DNA of 64,000 nt from Kocuria massiliensis (GTDB taxonomy: Bacteria; Actinomycetota; Actinomycetes; Actinomycetales; Micrococcaceae), in NCBI RefSeq assembly GCF_900169715.1, contig NZ_LT835161.1, forward strand, positions 310,001 to 374,000, given 5' to 3'. The position numbers were made by a program, and so were the translations under genes. Shown piece by piece: positions 1 to 9,235 of this stretch. The notes under the pieces are model-generated. The model was given only the letters and a program-made list of their open reading frames with translations, was not told the origin of the DNA and searched no databases. How positions within the stretch are numbered: the first letter of the stretch is position 1; each line of letters opens with the position of its first letter.

Positions 1-193
1 GCTCAAGGGTGGACTTCGTGGATTCTGCGCCACCATGAATTCTGTTGAGGAGCCCCTGTTCGTCAAGGTCGGCTAGGTCCCGACGGACGGTCATTGGCGA
101 AACATTGAGGTTCTCGGCCAGCACCTGAACATGAACCGTGCCGTGTTTTTGGACTTCGCGGACGATCAGTTTTCGGCGTTCTTCGGCGAGCAT
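1..193 (-). CDS. DeoR-family transcriptional regulator, N-terminal part (runs off window)
   Basis: Only the first 64 codons are inside the window. They encode a DeoR-type winged helix-turn-helix: a MLAEERRKLIV opening, then VLAENLNVSPMTVRRDLADL and a GLLNRIHGGA wing, which is the family signature. The ATG at 193 is preceded by GGAAGGAGT at a good distance. The gene is divergent from the symporter/epimerase operon at 413, so it probably represses sugar uptake in response to a phosphorylated sugar, as DeoR proteins commonly do. The effector domain lies outside the window, so the ligand cannot be guessed. Confidence 0.85.
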   Translation of the reverse strand, partial: MLAEERRKLIVREVQKHGTVHVQVLAENLNVSPMTVRRDLADLDEQGLLNRIHGGAESTKSTLE

Positions 194-250
194 CGTCACT
201 CCTTCCAGCCGTTGTGCGTTCAAGTCTGGTCTTAGTATGCCATCGAATCG

Positions 251-367
251 AACAGTAATGAACATGGATGCATCGATGCCTATAAGGCGCTATAGTGCCG
301 AGATTTGGGGGTTGACACCCTCGTTCCTGCGTGTAGGCTGAATGCAAAATTCAACAATTACGAACAT
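251..367. promoter_or_regulatory. Pair of 15-bp direct repeats, candidate DeoR operators
   Basis: AACAGTAATGAACAT at 251-265 and AACAATTACGAACAT at 353-367 match at 12 of 15 positions and lie on either side of the promoter at 312-339. They sit between the divergent DeoR gene and the sugar operon. Two similar sites flanking a promoter are typical of looping repression. The assignment to this DeoR protein is inference. Confidence 0.45.
312..339 (+). promoter_or_regulatory. Sigma-70-type promoter of the sugar symporter operon
   Basis: TTGACA at 312-317 is a perfect -35 box. TAGGCT at 334-339 is a fair -10 box at 16-bp spacing. This predicts a leader of about 65 nt before the ATG at 413. Confidence 0.6.
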
Positions 368-412
368 CTCCGCACAATAGCGTGCGCGATCGAACTCTCC
401 AGGAGGCAAGCG

Positions 413-2089
413 ATGTTGCTTGCAGATGCCAGTAGTAGCATCCGGTTGTCCCTTTCATGGGTCGACTACCTGATGCTTTTCCTTTACTTCGCGACCGTGC
501 TTGCCATCGGTATCGCGGCAAAGCGGCGAGTCAAAACCAGCATGGACTTCTTCCTGTCGGGTCGGTCTATGCCCGCCTGGATCACGGGCCTGGCTTTTGT
601 CTCGGCCAACCTCGGTGCCACAGAAATCTTGGGCATGGCCGCGAACGGTGCCGAAATCGGCATGGCGACCTTGCACTACTACATCATCGGCGCCGTCCCG
701 GCCATGGTCTTCCTCGGCCTGGTCATGATGCCCTTCTACTACGGTTCTAAAGTCCGCTCGGTGCCGCAATTCATGCTGCGCCGTTTCGGTAAGGCCGCCC
801 ACGCGGTCAACTCGATTGCGTTTGCGGTCTCCAACGTCTTGATTGCGGGCATCAACCTCTACGCGATGGCCATCATCATCGAGGCGATGCTGGGTTGGCC
901 CCAATGGGTCGCCATCGTGGTTTCCGCGGGCTTTGTTCTGCTGTACATCACTCTCGGTGGCCTGTCTGGCGCGATTTACAACGAAGTGATGCAGTTCTTT
1001 GTGATCGTGGCCGGCCTGGTTCCGCTGACGGTCGTTGGACTGCACCGCGTGCACGGATGGTCCGGATTGAAGGAAGCTCTCATGAACACGGAGGGCGTCA
1101 GCAGGCTTCATCTGTCGGCGTGGCAAGGCACCGGAATCGGCGACGTCACGAACCCAATCGGCGCCAACTGGCTCGCCATCGTGCTTGGCCTGGGATTCGT
1201 GCTGAGCTTCGGCTACTGGACCACTAACTTCACCGAGGTGCAGCGGGCATTTTCTGCGAAGAACATGTCGGCGGCTCGACGCACGCCCCTCATTGGTGCG
1301 TTCCCCAAGTTGTTCATTCCGTTCATCGTCGTCGTGCCGGGTCTGATTGCCGCCGCGACGATCGGTAACCAGTTCGCGGACGGTTCGCTGACCTATAACG
1401 ACGCGATTCCTAAGCTCATTCAGATGTACCTTCCGTCCGGCGTCTTGGGCGTTGCCGTGACCGGTTTGATGGCATCCTTCATGGCGGGTATGGCCGCCAA
1501 CGTGTCTAGCTTCAACACGGTGTTCACGTACGACATCTGGCAGGAATACATCAAGCCGAACATGCCGGACGGCTACTACCTGTCGGCTGGTCGATGGGTC
1601 ACGGCGATCGGCGTCGTGATTGGCATCGGAACGGCTTTCCTTGCGGCTCAGTTCGGCAACATCATGACGTACATGCAGACGCTTTTCTCGTTCTTCAATG
1701 CGCCACTCTTTGCCGTATTCATTCTGGGGCTTCTGTGGAAACGCATGACTCCTGCTGCAGGGCTTTGGGGTTACATCGCCGGAATCATCGCCCCGACGAT
1801 CGTCTGGATCGCTTACCTCAACGACGAGTCACTCTTCGGCTCGGCGACGGCGGAGACCATGTACGGAGCTATTTACTCCTTCGTGGCCGTGATCGTGGTG
1901 TCGGTGCTGGTGACCTTCGTGTCGAAGCCCAAGCCGCTGAGCGAGCTTCAAGGCCTGGTCTACGGTGTGGGTACGGTCGACGTTAAATCTGACGTGGCCG
2001 TCGGCGATGCCGTGTGGTACCGCTCGCCGGCCCTTCTTGGTACTGCGGCGTTGGTCCTCTGTGTGCTTCTCTACCTCCCATTCCTCTAA
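413..2089 (+). CDS. Sodium:solute symporter (SSS family), probable sugar transporter
   Basis: A 558-residue polytopic membrane protein with the SSS-family fold: an N-terminal WVDYLMLFLYFATVLAIG helix, a signature-like SGRSMPAWITGLAFVSANLG stretch near residue 50, and about 14 hydrophobic segments. It should import a solute with Na+ across the cytoplasmic membrane. The ATG at 413 is chosen because AGGAGG (401-406) precedes it; the reading frame is open further upstream but without a ribosome-binding site. A small membrane protein and an aldose 1-epimerase follow, and a DeoR regulator is divergent, which points to glucose, galactose or a similar aldose as substrate. The precise sugar is not determinable. 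Confidence 0.9.
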   Translation: MLLADASSSIRLSLSWVDYLMLFLYFATVLAIGIAAKRRVKTSMDFFLSGRSMPAWITGLAFVSANLGATEILGMAANGAEIGMATLHYYIIGAVPAMVFLGLVMMPFYYGSKVRSVPQFMLRRFGKAAHAVNSIAFAVSNVLIAGINLYAMAIIIEAMLGWPQWVAIVVSAGFVLLYITLGGLSGAIYNEVMQFFVIVAGLVPLTVVGLHRVHGWSGLKEALMNTEGVSRLHLSAWQGTGIGDVTNPIGANWLAIVLGLGFVLSFGYWTTNFTEVQRAFSAKNMSAARRTPLIGAFPKLFIPFIVVVPGLIAAATIGNQFADGSLTYNDAIPKLIQMYLPSGVLGVAVTGLMASFMAGMAANVSSFNTVFTYDIWQEYIKPNMPDGYYLSAGRWVTAIGVVIGIGTAFLAAQFGNIMTYMQTLFSFFNAPLFAVFILGLLWKRMTPAAGLWGYIAGIIAPTIVWIAYLNDESLFGSATAETMYGAIYSFVAVIVVSVLVTFVSKPKPLSELQGLVYGVGTVDVKSDVAVGDAVWYRSPALLGTAALVLCVLLYLPFL

Positions 2090-2116
2090 GAATTCGCACT
2101 GACTAGGAGAAATACG

Positions 2117-2461
2117 ATGAGCGATAACGTTTCCGAGACTCCCGACCTTGTGCAATTGAGCGAAGGCGAGAAGAAGGATCTCATCCAGTACACCCGACGG
2201 ACCGACCTACGCCGCATCATTGGTGGTCTCTTCGTGATTTACGGGGTTTTGGTGACCCTGATGGGAATCATTAACCCGGCCGACGACGTCGCGAAGACCG
2301 GTGGCATTCACATCAACCTCTGGACCGGAGCATCGATGCTCGTGGCGGGCGTGCTGTTCTTCGTCTGGGATCGGCTTGCTCCGGTTCCGGAGGAGGACAT
2401 CATCGCCAGCGCCGAGGCGGTCGACATCAAGAAGGCAGAAGGCGAAGGGAAACTGGACTAG
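2117..2461 (+). CDS. Small conserved membrane protein of sugar symporter operon
   Basis: A 114-residue protein with a charged N-terminus, two transmembrane helices (about residues 33-52 and 68-86) and an acidic tail. An AGGAGA ribosome-binding site lies just upstream of the ATG. It is sandwiched 27 bp after the symporter and overlaps the epimerase by one base (TAGTG), so the three are almost certainly co-transcribed. I recognise no characterised family. An accessory or stabilising role for the symporter is a guess from position only. Confidence 0.75.
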   Translation: MSDNVSETPDLVQLSEGEKKDLIQYTRRTDLRRIIGGLFVIYGVLVTLMGIINPADDVAKTGGIHINLWTGASMLVAGVLFFVWDRLAPVPEEDIIASAEAVDIKKAEGEGKLD

Positions 2462-3411
2462 TGCCCGGCGCCTATCAGGGGGCCCTTCACGAGATATCCG
2501 GCCATGGATTTACCGCAGTAATAGCCGAGGTGGGTGCCAGCCTGGTCTCTCTGGAGGGCACCTCGGGGTCCCTGGTGCGAACCACCCCGCCAGGTGGGCC
2601 CCGAGAAGGGTGTAACGGAGCAATTCTGGCTCCATGGCCGAACCGAATCCGGGACGGCAACTACACCTTTGGGGGACGGACCCACCAGCTTCCCTTGACC
2701 GAGCCGGAACGCCACAACGCGGCTCACGGACTCGCTCTGTGGGAGCGGTGGGACGTCGTCGAGAAGTCTTCTGACGCCGTCACGCTGTCCCTGGACCTGG
2801 TTCCGCAGCCTGGGTATCCGTTCGAAGTGCGACTCAAGGCCCGGTATGAGTTGGCTGAGAGTGGTTTGGAATGGTCCGTAGAGGCCACCAACGAGGGCGC
2901 CGAGCCCGCGCCCTACGCCGTCGCTGGCCACCCGTATCTGGTGGCCGATGGTGGAGATGGCCTGACTCCCGAGGCCCTCGATACATGGAGCCTGAAAATT
3001 CCCGCCGAAGAATATCTTGAGGTGGATCCGGAGAGACTCCTCCCCATGGAAGTCCGCACGGTACACGGAACGGAATTCGATCTTCGCGATGGGCGACTGA
3101 TGGGGCAGCAACGGTTTGACCATGCCTTTGGGGCAATCGCTCGTCCCGGAGGAGGCAGCTTCCGTTGTGAATTGACCACGAACAGCGGACATGGAGTCTT
3201 CCTGGAGTGCGGTCCCGCGATTCACTGGATTCAGGTGTACACGGACGACCAGCCGGAGGGAGCGCCTGGTCGCCGGGCCGTCGCGGTTGAACCGATGACC
3301 GCGCCGGCCGATGCTTTCCGCTCGGGGTGCAATCTCACGATTCTGAAGCCGGGTGATTCTCACCGAGCCTGGTGGCGTATCGGGCCGATAGTGGGCCAAG
3401 TACACGGCTAA
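2461..3411 (+). CDS. Aldose 1-epimerase family protein
   Basis: A 316-residue cytoplasmic protein resembling galactose mutarotases. The N-terminal region has an APWPNRIRDGNYTFGG segment, followed by a histidine-containing NAAHGLALWERW motif (about residues 82-93) and a second conserved histidine in YAVAGHPYLV near residue 158. These enzymes interconvert alpha and beta anomers of free aldoses. The GTG start overlaps the stop of the preceding gene by one base, indicating translational coupling. Placement behind the symporter suggests it equilibrates the imported sugar before phosphorylation. A glucose-6-phosphate 1-epimerase is a less likely alternative. Confidence 0.88.
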   Translation: MPGAYQGALHEISGHGFTAVIAEVGASLVSLEGTSGSLVRTTPPGGPREGCNGAILAPWPNRIRDGNYTFGGRTHQLPLTEPERHNAAHGLALWERWDVVEKSSDAVTLSLDLVPQPGYPFEVRLKARYELAESGLEWSVEATNEGAEPAPYAVAGHPYLVADGGDGLTPEALDTWSLKIPAEEYLEVDPERLLPMEVRTVHGTEFDLRDGRLMGQQRFDHAFGAIARPGGGSFRCELTTNSGHGVFLECGPAIHWIQVYTDDQPEGAPGRRAVAVEPMTAPADAFRSGCNLTILKPGDSHRAWWRIGPIVGQVHG

Positions 3412-3420
3412 TACAACAAC

Positions 3421-3454
3421 AAAGCGGCGGCACCGCTGAGGGTGCCGCCGCTTT
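3421..3454. terminator. Bidirectional terminator between epimerase and DedA genes
   Basis: A perfect 14-bp inverted repeat (3421-3434 and 3441-3454) with a 6-nt loop lies between two convergent genes. The AAA/TTT ends give short T-runs in both directions. Confidence 0.85.
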
Positions 3455-3483
3455 GTGGTGTCCTGAGGACGTCGTCGTCGGAG

Positions 3484-4209
3484 TTACTGCTCGCTCGATG
3501 CTGGTCCGTCGGACAGCTCGGCTTCCCGACGCTTGGCCTTGTTCCGCTCGCGGGCCACTTCGACGCCGATCGGGATGATCGAGAGGAGAACCAGAGCGAT
3601 CACGATCATGTCCACGTGCTCACGGATAAACGTGACGTTTCCGAGCCAAACGCCGGCAAACGTCAGGAGGAAGCACCACAGCAGGGCACCGACGATGTTC
3701 CATTTTGCAAAGTCGGCGTAGCGGTACTTCGCGATGCCCGCGGCCAGCGGGACGTAGGTGCGCACGATGGGCACGAAGCGAGCGAGGATGAGGGCCTTGC
3801 CGCCGTACTTGTCGAAGAATGCGTGGGCGCGATCCAAGTTTGCGTAATTGAGGATTCTGCCTCTTTCCGAAAACAGACGGCGACCGAAGAAGTGCCCGAG
3901 CATGTAGCCGACTTGGTCGCCGAGGACGGCGGCGACGGAAACCGATACGAGAAGGACCCACAGGTTCAGGCCCAACTGCTGATGCAGAAGACCCGTCGTG
4001 AACAGCAGGGAGTCGCCTGGGAGGAAGGGAAATAGAACGCCGGATTCGATAAACACCATCAGCGTGACGAGGCCGAGCACCCAGGGACCCGCGTTGGCAA
4101 GAATGTCCTCGAGGTTGAATCCCAACAGGTTCAAGGTCGGTGCGGGGATCGCGTTGAGCATGGAAAGGTGATGGGGCAGATGGCTATCGAGAACTGCGAT
4201 GACTGACAT
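3484..4209 (-). CDS. DedA family membrane protein
   Basis: A 241-residue DedA/SNARE-associated (PF09335-type) membrane protein with several hydrophobic helices. The conserved acidic/FLPGD segment (FIESGVLFPFLPGDSLLFTTG, split about residues 53-73) and a GRFVPIVRT-like motif (ARFVPIVRTYVPLAAG) are both present. Family members act as undecaprenyl-phosphate or lipid flippases and support membrane homeostasis. The C-terminus is hydrophilic and charged. It is a single gene, convergent with the sugar operon and divergent from the RecQ-family helicase. The start at 4209 has an AAGG box upstream. Confidence 0.88.
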   Translation of the reverse strand: MSVIAVLDSHLPHHLSMLNAIPAPTLNLLGFNLEDILANAGPWVLGLVTLMVFIESGVLFPFLPGDSLLFTTGLLHQQLGLNLWVLLVSVSVAAVLGDQVGYMLGHFFGRRLFSERGRILNYANLDRAHAFFDKYGGKALILARFVPIVRTYVPLAAGIAKYRYADFAKWNIVGALLWCFLLTFAGVWLGNVTFIREHVDMIVIALVLLSIIPIGVEVARERNKAKRREAELSDGPASSEQ

Positions 4210-4363
4210 GCACTTACCTTGTGTCGGAGAAGAGGGGAACGCCGAGGACAGTCTACTGGAGGGAACCTAGGTAGGGGCTGTGCAAATCTTGCCAAAACCC
4301 AGCGGGATCCACGATATCCACAGGGTGATCTGTGCCGGACCCTGACTCTGTCAGGATGGAGAC

Positions 4364-6565
4364 ATGAGCATCGCACCCCAGGATTCCGAGCTTTACGATC
4401 AAGCTGTCGCCCACCTTCGCGCTCTGACTGGCCGAAACGACGCGCGTTTCCACCCGGGACAGTTCGAATCCATTCGTGCGCTCGTGGAGGAACGAGCACG
4501 TGCCTTGGTGATTCAGCGAACTGGCTGGGGCAAATCCGCCGTGTACTTCATTTCTTCACTCTTGATGCGGCAGTTCGGTGGTGGGCCAGCACTGATAGTT
4601 TCGCCGCTACTTGCGCTCATGCGTGATCAAGTGGCGGCGGCCGAACGCGCCGGTGTTCGCGCAGCCGCGGTGAACTCGGCGAATGCGACCGAGTGGAATG
4701 AGATTCGCGCCGACATCGAGGCGGGAACATTGGATGTATTGCTCGTCAGCCCGGAACGTCTGAACAATCCGCGTTTCCGGGACGAGTGGATGCCCTCCCT
4801 GATGAAAAGTTGTTCCCTCCTGGTGATTGACGAGGCTCATTGCATTTCGGATTGGGGCCATGATTTTCGACCGGACTATCGCCGGATACGAGACCTGATT
4901 GGCCGTCTTCCCTCCAGGGTTCCGGTGTTGGCGACCACGGCGACGGCCAATAGCCGAGTCGTCGCCGATATTCAGGAACAGCTTGGGGTCACGCTCCCCT
5001 CTCAAGAACGAGGCGACGCGGAAACCTCCGGCGACCGTGCAGCTTCCGAGAGGCAAGGGGTGTTCACGTTGCGTGGGCCTCTGTCGCGGGCAAGCCTGCG
5101 TCTGGGGGTTCTGAACCTCCCAGACAATGCCTCCCGGATCGCCTGGTTATTGGAGCATCTAAAAGACCTTCCCGGGAGTGGCATCGTGTATGCCCTGACC
5201 ATTTCGGCCGCCGAGGACACAGCCCGCATTCTTGCGGAGTCCGGTTATGTGGTTCGTTCTTACACGGGTCGCACCGATACCGGTGAGCGCGAAGAGGCCG
5301 AGGAAGCCCTGAAGCGTAACGACGTCAAGGCGTTGGTCGCAACGAGCGCCCTCGGCATGGGGTTCGACAAGCCGGATCTTGGATTCGTCGTCCATTTGGG
5401 AGCGCCGTCGTCGCCGGTTGCTTATTACCAACAAGTAGGTCGCGCGGGGCGCGCAACGGAGAGTGCCGACGTCTTGCTTCTGCCTGGACGTGAGGATCCG
5501 GAGATTTGGAAGTACTTCGCCACCGCTTCCATGCCCACTCGTGAGAACGCCGAGGCGGTTCTCGCGGCGCTTCAGAACGCTGGTCGGCCGTTATCCGTGG
5601 CTGCCTTAGAGTCCGCCGTCAATGTGAAACGAACCTCCTTGGAACTACTCCTCAAGGTTCTTTCCGTGGAGGACGCCGTCGAGCGCGTCCAAGGCGGTTG
5701 GGAAGCAACCGGTCGTCAGTGGGCCTATGACGCCGAAAGGTACGAACGCATCGCCGAGGCACGGCGTCGTGAGCAAACGGCCATGCTTGATTACGAAGCG
5801 GGCACCCAATGCCGCATGCAATTTCTTGCCGATCAGCTGGACGACGACACTGCGGAACCCTGCGGCAGGTGCGACGTCTGCGCAGGTCCGTGGTACCCGA
5901 GCGACATCGACGTGGAATCGTCTCGTCGGGCCAAAAACGGTCTTGTGAAGGTCGGTGTTCCGATAGAGCCGCGGGCTCAGTGGCCGAGCGGACTCCCCAA
6001 GCTCGGAATCGATCACAAGGGCAAGATCCCCGAGGCGGAGCGGGTGGAACGAGGCCGTGTTTTGGCTAGGCTCACCGATCTCGGGTGGGGCAACCGGCTT
6101 CGGGAGATCTTCGCCGCGGACGAGGCCGGCCGTCCCATCGACGGCGAGGTTCAGGCAGACGTCGGAAAAGCCTGCATAGGCGTTCTGGCGGAATGGGACT
6201 GGTCCCGCCGACCCTCGGCCGTCGTGGCCATACCGTCGAGATCGCGACCCCAGCTTGTGGACTCTCTGGCCCAGGGGCTGTCCGCCGCCGGGCGATTGCC
6301 GTACCTGGGACAACTCGAGCTCGCTCCCCAGAGCGAATCCGCCACCGACCGTCGAGGCGGAAACAGCGCATTTAGCGCAGCCAGTGTTTGGGGGAAGTTC
6401 CACGTGGGAGCGGATCTGGCCGCCGGGTTGGCCGAGCTTCGGGGGCCGGTGCTTTTGGTGGATGATCTTGTGGACTCGCGCTGGACCATGACGGTGGCCG
6501 GTCGTGAGCTCCTTCGGGCCGGTGCCGATGGCGTGTTGCCGTTCGCGCTGGCGTTGCAGGGGTGA
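4364..6565 (+). CDS. recQ: RecQ-family ATP-dependent DNA helicase with C-terminal phosphoribosyltransferase-like region
   Basis: A 733-residue 3'-5' DNA helicase. Walker A is TGWGKS (residues 53-58), and the DEAH box VIDEAHCISDWGHDFRPDY (about 154-172) includes the RecQ aromatic loop. A helicase C domain contains QVGRAGR, and four cysteines form a zinc-binding RecQ-Ct subdomain (about residues 482-507). The last ~130 residues are not RecQ: they end in VLLVDDLVDSRWTMTVAG, a PRPP-loop-like DD motif of type I phosphoribosyltransferases (compare ComF). A GGATGGAGAC ribosome-binding site precedes the ATG. The gene is monocistronic. It probably acts in recombinational repair; the role of the PRTase-like tail is unknown. 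Confidence 0.9.
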   Translation: MSIAPQDSELYDQAVAHLRALTGRNDARFHPGQFESIRALVEERARALVIQRTGWGKSAVYFISSLLMRQFGGGPALIVSPLLALMRDQVAAAERAGVRAAAVNSANATEWNEIRADIEAGTLDVLLVSPERLNNPRFRDEWMPSLMKSCSLLVIDEAHCISDWGHDFRPDYRRIRDLIGRLPSRVPVLATTATANSRVVADIQEQLGVTLPSQERGDAETSGDRAASERQGVFTLRGPLSRASLRLGVLNLPDNASRIAWLLEHLKDLPGSGIVYALTISAAEDTARILAESGYVVRSYTGRTDTGEREEAEEALKRNDVKALVATSALGMGFDKPDLGFVVHLGAPSSPVAYYQQVGRAGRATESADVLLLPGREDPEIWKYFATASMPTRENAEAVLAALQNAGRPLSVAALESAVNVKRTSLELLLKVLSVEDAVERVQGGWEATGRQWAYDAERYERIAEARRREQTAMLDYEAGTQCRMQFLADQLDDDTAEPCGRCDVCAGPWYPSDIDVESSRRAKNGLVKVGVPIEPRAQWPSGLPKLGIDHKGKIPEAERVERGRVLARLTDLGWGNRLREIFAADEAGRPIDGEVQADVGKACIGVLAEWDWSRRPSAVVAIPSRSRPQLVDSLAQGLSAAGRLPYLGQLELAPQSESATDRRGGNSAFSAASVWGKFHVGADLAAGLAELRGPVLLVDDLVDSRWTMTVAGRELLRAGADGVLPFALALQG

Positions 6566-6632
6566 ACTCGTGTGGCCGGCTGCGCCGTACGGGCTCAACC
6601 GCTGGACCTCGAATCGGCTCAACGGAGCGTGT

Positions 6633-9200
6633 CTAGCCTCCTGAAGCGCGTTTGGTCTTCGCCGTCGCCGTGGCGTTCCAAGGGTCTTCCGGCCAAGGAT
6701 GTTTGATGTATCTGCCTCGGTTCTCCGCGCGAACTTGTGGATACACGTTGGTCCAGAAATTGGTGAGGTCTTGGGTGACGGCGAGCGGTCGCCGGGCCGG
6801 AGACAGCAGATGAAGTACCACCGGTACGCGGCCGTCACAGATCGTCGGCCCCGATGCCCAACCGAAGCATTCTTGTAATTTCACGGCCAGTACGGGTGGG
6901 CTGACGTCAGGGTCGTGTTCTTCAGGGGCTGGGTAGTTCAGACGGACCGAAGCACCACTGGGAACTGTCAGCCGTTCCGGAACGAGGTCGTCCATTCGGG
7001 ATGCTTCTGGCCACGGCAGGAGCCCCCTGAGCGCCGAAACCGTATCGGTGGAAGCCGGTGCGGCACCTGCGGCGATGCGGTCAAGTGCCTGGCCGAGCCA
7101 GGAATCTGCAGAGGATGCGAGGGTCTCGAGATCGACTCGTGGCCACGGATCGCCGTAGATCGCATGGAGCAGGCCCATGCGTGCCCGGAGCGATTCGAAG
7201 GCCGGGGAGGGCGCGAGGAATCGTTCAAAACCCGTGCGCCTGATCGCGTCCCGCACTGCACGACGGCCCGCTTCTGGGGAGGGCGGCCGCGGCGTCGAGG
7301 AGAGTTCGATCGCCCCTAGCGCCGCAACCGTACGCGATATGATCCTGCCTCCTCCGCGTGTCTCGGAGAAGGTGGCAACCTCTTCTTCGCGGAGCATTTC
7401 GGAGCCGGCCAGCATCGCAGTTTCTTCGTCGAGTACTGCGGCCGCACGGATGACGGGCGAACCATTGACCAGGGCAACTTCGGCCACGGCCAACCATTCC
7501 TGACCCGTGAGTCCCGAACCAGGGGGCAGGGCAGCCCCATGGCCGGAGGTCATGAGGTATTCGTCGCTTCCGCCGCGTCGTCGGGCGATGCGGTCGGGAA
7601 AGGCGAGGGCGGTCACCCATGCGGTGGATTCTTCCGTGGCGCGCTCGCTGGTGGGCTGGGCCTCAACTTCATCCATCAATTTGTCGACCTCGCGCCGCCA
7701 CGTCCCGGACCCTGAGCGTTGGAAGTTGCGGACTGATGCCCATAGATCCGCTCCCGGTGCGCGATCATCCGAACCGATGGTGGCAAGTACTTCCGCCGCG
7801 GCCCGCGCTCCGACCATGTCGGCACCATCGAAAAGCGCCCTCGCAAGCCGAGGATCGGTGGGAACCTCGGCAAGGCGGCGACCCGTAGCCGTGGCTTGTT
7901 CGTCGTCGTCCATTGCTCCGAGGGCTTGCAACAGTTTGCGGGCCCGTGCATAGGCACGCTCCGGAAGGGGATCAGGAAGTCGCAAACCGCGTCCTCCCGG
8001 AGCTCCCCAACAGGCCAGATCGAGGGCGGCGGAGGTGAGATCGCTCGTAGCAATTTCCGGCGGCGCGGAGGCGGGCCGGGCGGAAAATTCGGCTGGGCTC
8101 ATGCATCGCACCACGGTCCCCGGAGCTTCGCGGGCCGCGCGTCCACCGCGCTGAACCATCGAATCTTTAGAAGCACCCACGGTGACGAGGCCGCTCATGC
8201 CGCGAACGGTGTCGAAACGCTGCTGGCGATCGAGCCCCGCATCGACGACGAGGCGCACTCCGGGGACCGTGATCGCGGATTCGGCCACGTTGGTCGAAAC
8301 GATGATCCGGCGGGGGCGCGTCCCGAACCCCGCTTCGGACATGATGCGTTGCTGCTCGGCTGACGGAGTCCGCCCCGTCAGCCGGAGCACCTCGACGTCG
8401 TCGGGCACACGTTGGCGGAGGAGAGCGGTCACCTTGTCGATTTCGCGGGACCCCGGGAGGAAGAGCAAGAAGTCGCCGTCGGTCGAACCCAAGTGAACGG
8501 CGGTCGTTTCCGCAACGTGCGTCAGAAACCCCGGCGTGACGCCGCGGACGTCGAGGGCGGGCGTAGACGACGGTGCCCACGACTCCGTCAACTCGTGCGT
8601 GCGCACTTCGGCCGAAGCGATCCGGGCGGGCTGGTCCTCAGATCCGAGTAAGTCGGCCCAACGCCGTGCATCAAGGGTCGCCGACATGGCAACAACGGAA
8701 AGGTCGTCGCGCATCTGAGCGAGTTGCGTGACCATCCCGACGGCGAGGTCAGAGTCAAGGTGTCGCTCGTGGACCTCGTCTAGCACGATGCAGGCGACGT
8801 CCTCGAGTTCGGGATTGCGGATCAAACGGCGAAGTAAAACACCGGTGGTCACGAACTCCACGCGCGTCGACGCCGAATGCTTCCGTTCCCCACGGATCGT
8901 GTACCCGCTGAGCTCCCCGGGGGCCGTTCCCGAAAGCTGAGCAAGACGGTGCGCGGCCGACCGCGCGGCGATCCTTCGTGGTTGTGTGACCAGCACCTTT
9001 TTCGGTGCTCCGTCTGAGCCGGCTGGACGGGCTGCGAGTTCCGCCATGAGCGGTGGGATGACGGTGGTCTTTCCAGACCCCGGTGGTGCTTCGACCACGG
9101 CGCGGGTCACGGATTCATCTAGCCACCAGCCGGTCATGGTGGGAATGAGCTGGCGCGCGGGGAGACCCTGGGCGATGCGATCGAGGGGGAAGGACTTCAT
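6633..9200 (-). CDS. hrpB: ATP-dependent RNA helicase HrpB
   Basis: An 855-residue DExH-box helicase with GSGKTT (residues 41-46), a LDEVHERHLDSDL box II, SATLDA motif III, STNVAESAITVPGV and a QRGGRAAREAPG motif VI, followed by the HrpB-specific C-terminal half. Length is normal for HrpB (about 810-860). The cellular role of HrpB is poorly known; RNA remodelling is usually assumed. The gene starts 35 bp after the stop of the ornithine cyclodeaminase-family gene on the same strand, so the two may be co-transcribed. It converges on the RecQ-family helicase gene. Confidence 0.93.
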   Translation of the reverse strand: MKSFPLDRIAQGLPARQLIPTMTGWWLDESVTRAVVEAPPGSGKTTVIPPLMAELAARPAGSDGAPKKVLVTQPRRIAARSAAHRLAQLSGTAPGELSGYTIRGERKHSASTRVEFVTTGVLLRRLIRNPELEDVACIVLDEVHERHLDSDLAVGMVTQLAQMRDDLSVVAMSATLDARRWADLLGSEDQPARIASAEVRTHELTESWAPSSTPALDVRGVTPGFLTHVAETTAVHLGSTDGDFLLFLPGSREIDKVTALLRQRVPDDVEVLRLTGRTPSAEQQRIMSEAGFGTRPRRIIVSTNVAESAITVPGVRLVVDAGLDRQQRFDTVRGMSGLVTVGASKDSMVQRGGRAAREAPGTVVRCMSPAEFSARPASAPPEIATSDLTSAALDLACWGAPGGRGLRLPDPLPERAYARARKLLQALGAMDDDEQATATGRRLAEVPTDPRLARALFDGADMVGARAAAEVLATIGSDDRAPGADLWASVRNFQRSGSGTWRREVDKLMDEVEAQPTSERATEESTAWVTALAFPDRIARRRGGSDEYLMTSGHGAALPPGSGLTGQEWLAVAEVALVNGSPVIRAAAVLDEETAMLAGSEMLREEEVATFSETRGGGRIISRTVAALGAIELSSTPRPPSPEAGRRAVRDAIRRTGFERFLAPSPAFESLRARMGLLHAIYGDPWPRVDLETLASSADSWLGQALDRIAAGAAPASTDTVSALRGLLPWPEASRMDDLVPERLTVPSGASVRLNYPAPEEHDPDVSPPVLAVKLQECFGWASGPTICDGRVPVVLHLLSPARRPLAVTQDLTNFWTNVYPQVRAENRGRYIKHPWPEDPWNATATAKTKRASGG

Positions 9201-9235
9201 GTCAGGTGAAAGCCACCGAATACGGTGGGTCAGAA

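Noticed and set aside
5645-6838. 397-codon antisense ORF over the recQ end
   Set aside because: Shadow ORF across two genes; lacks any motif.
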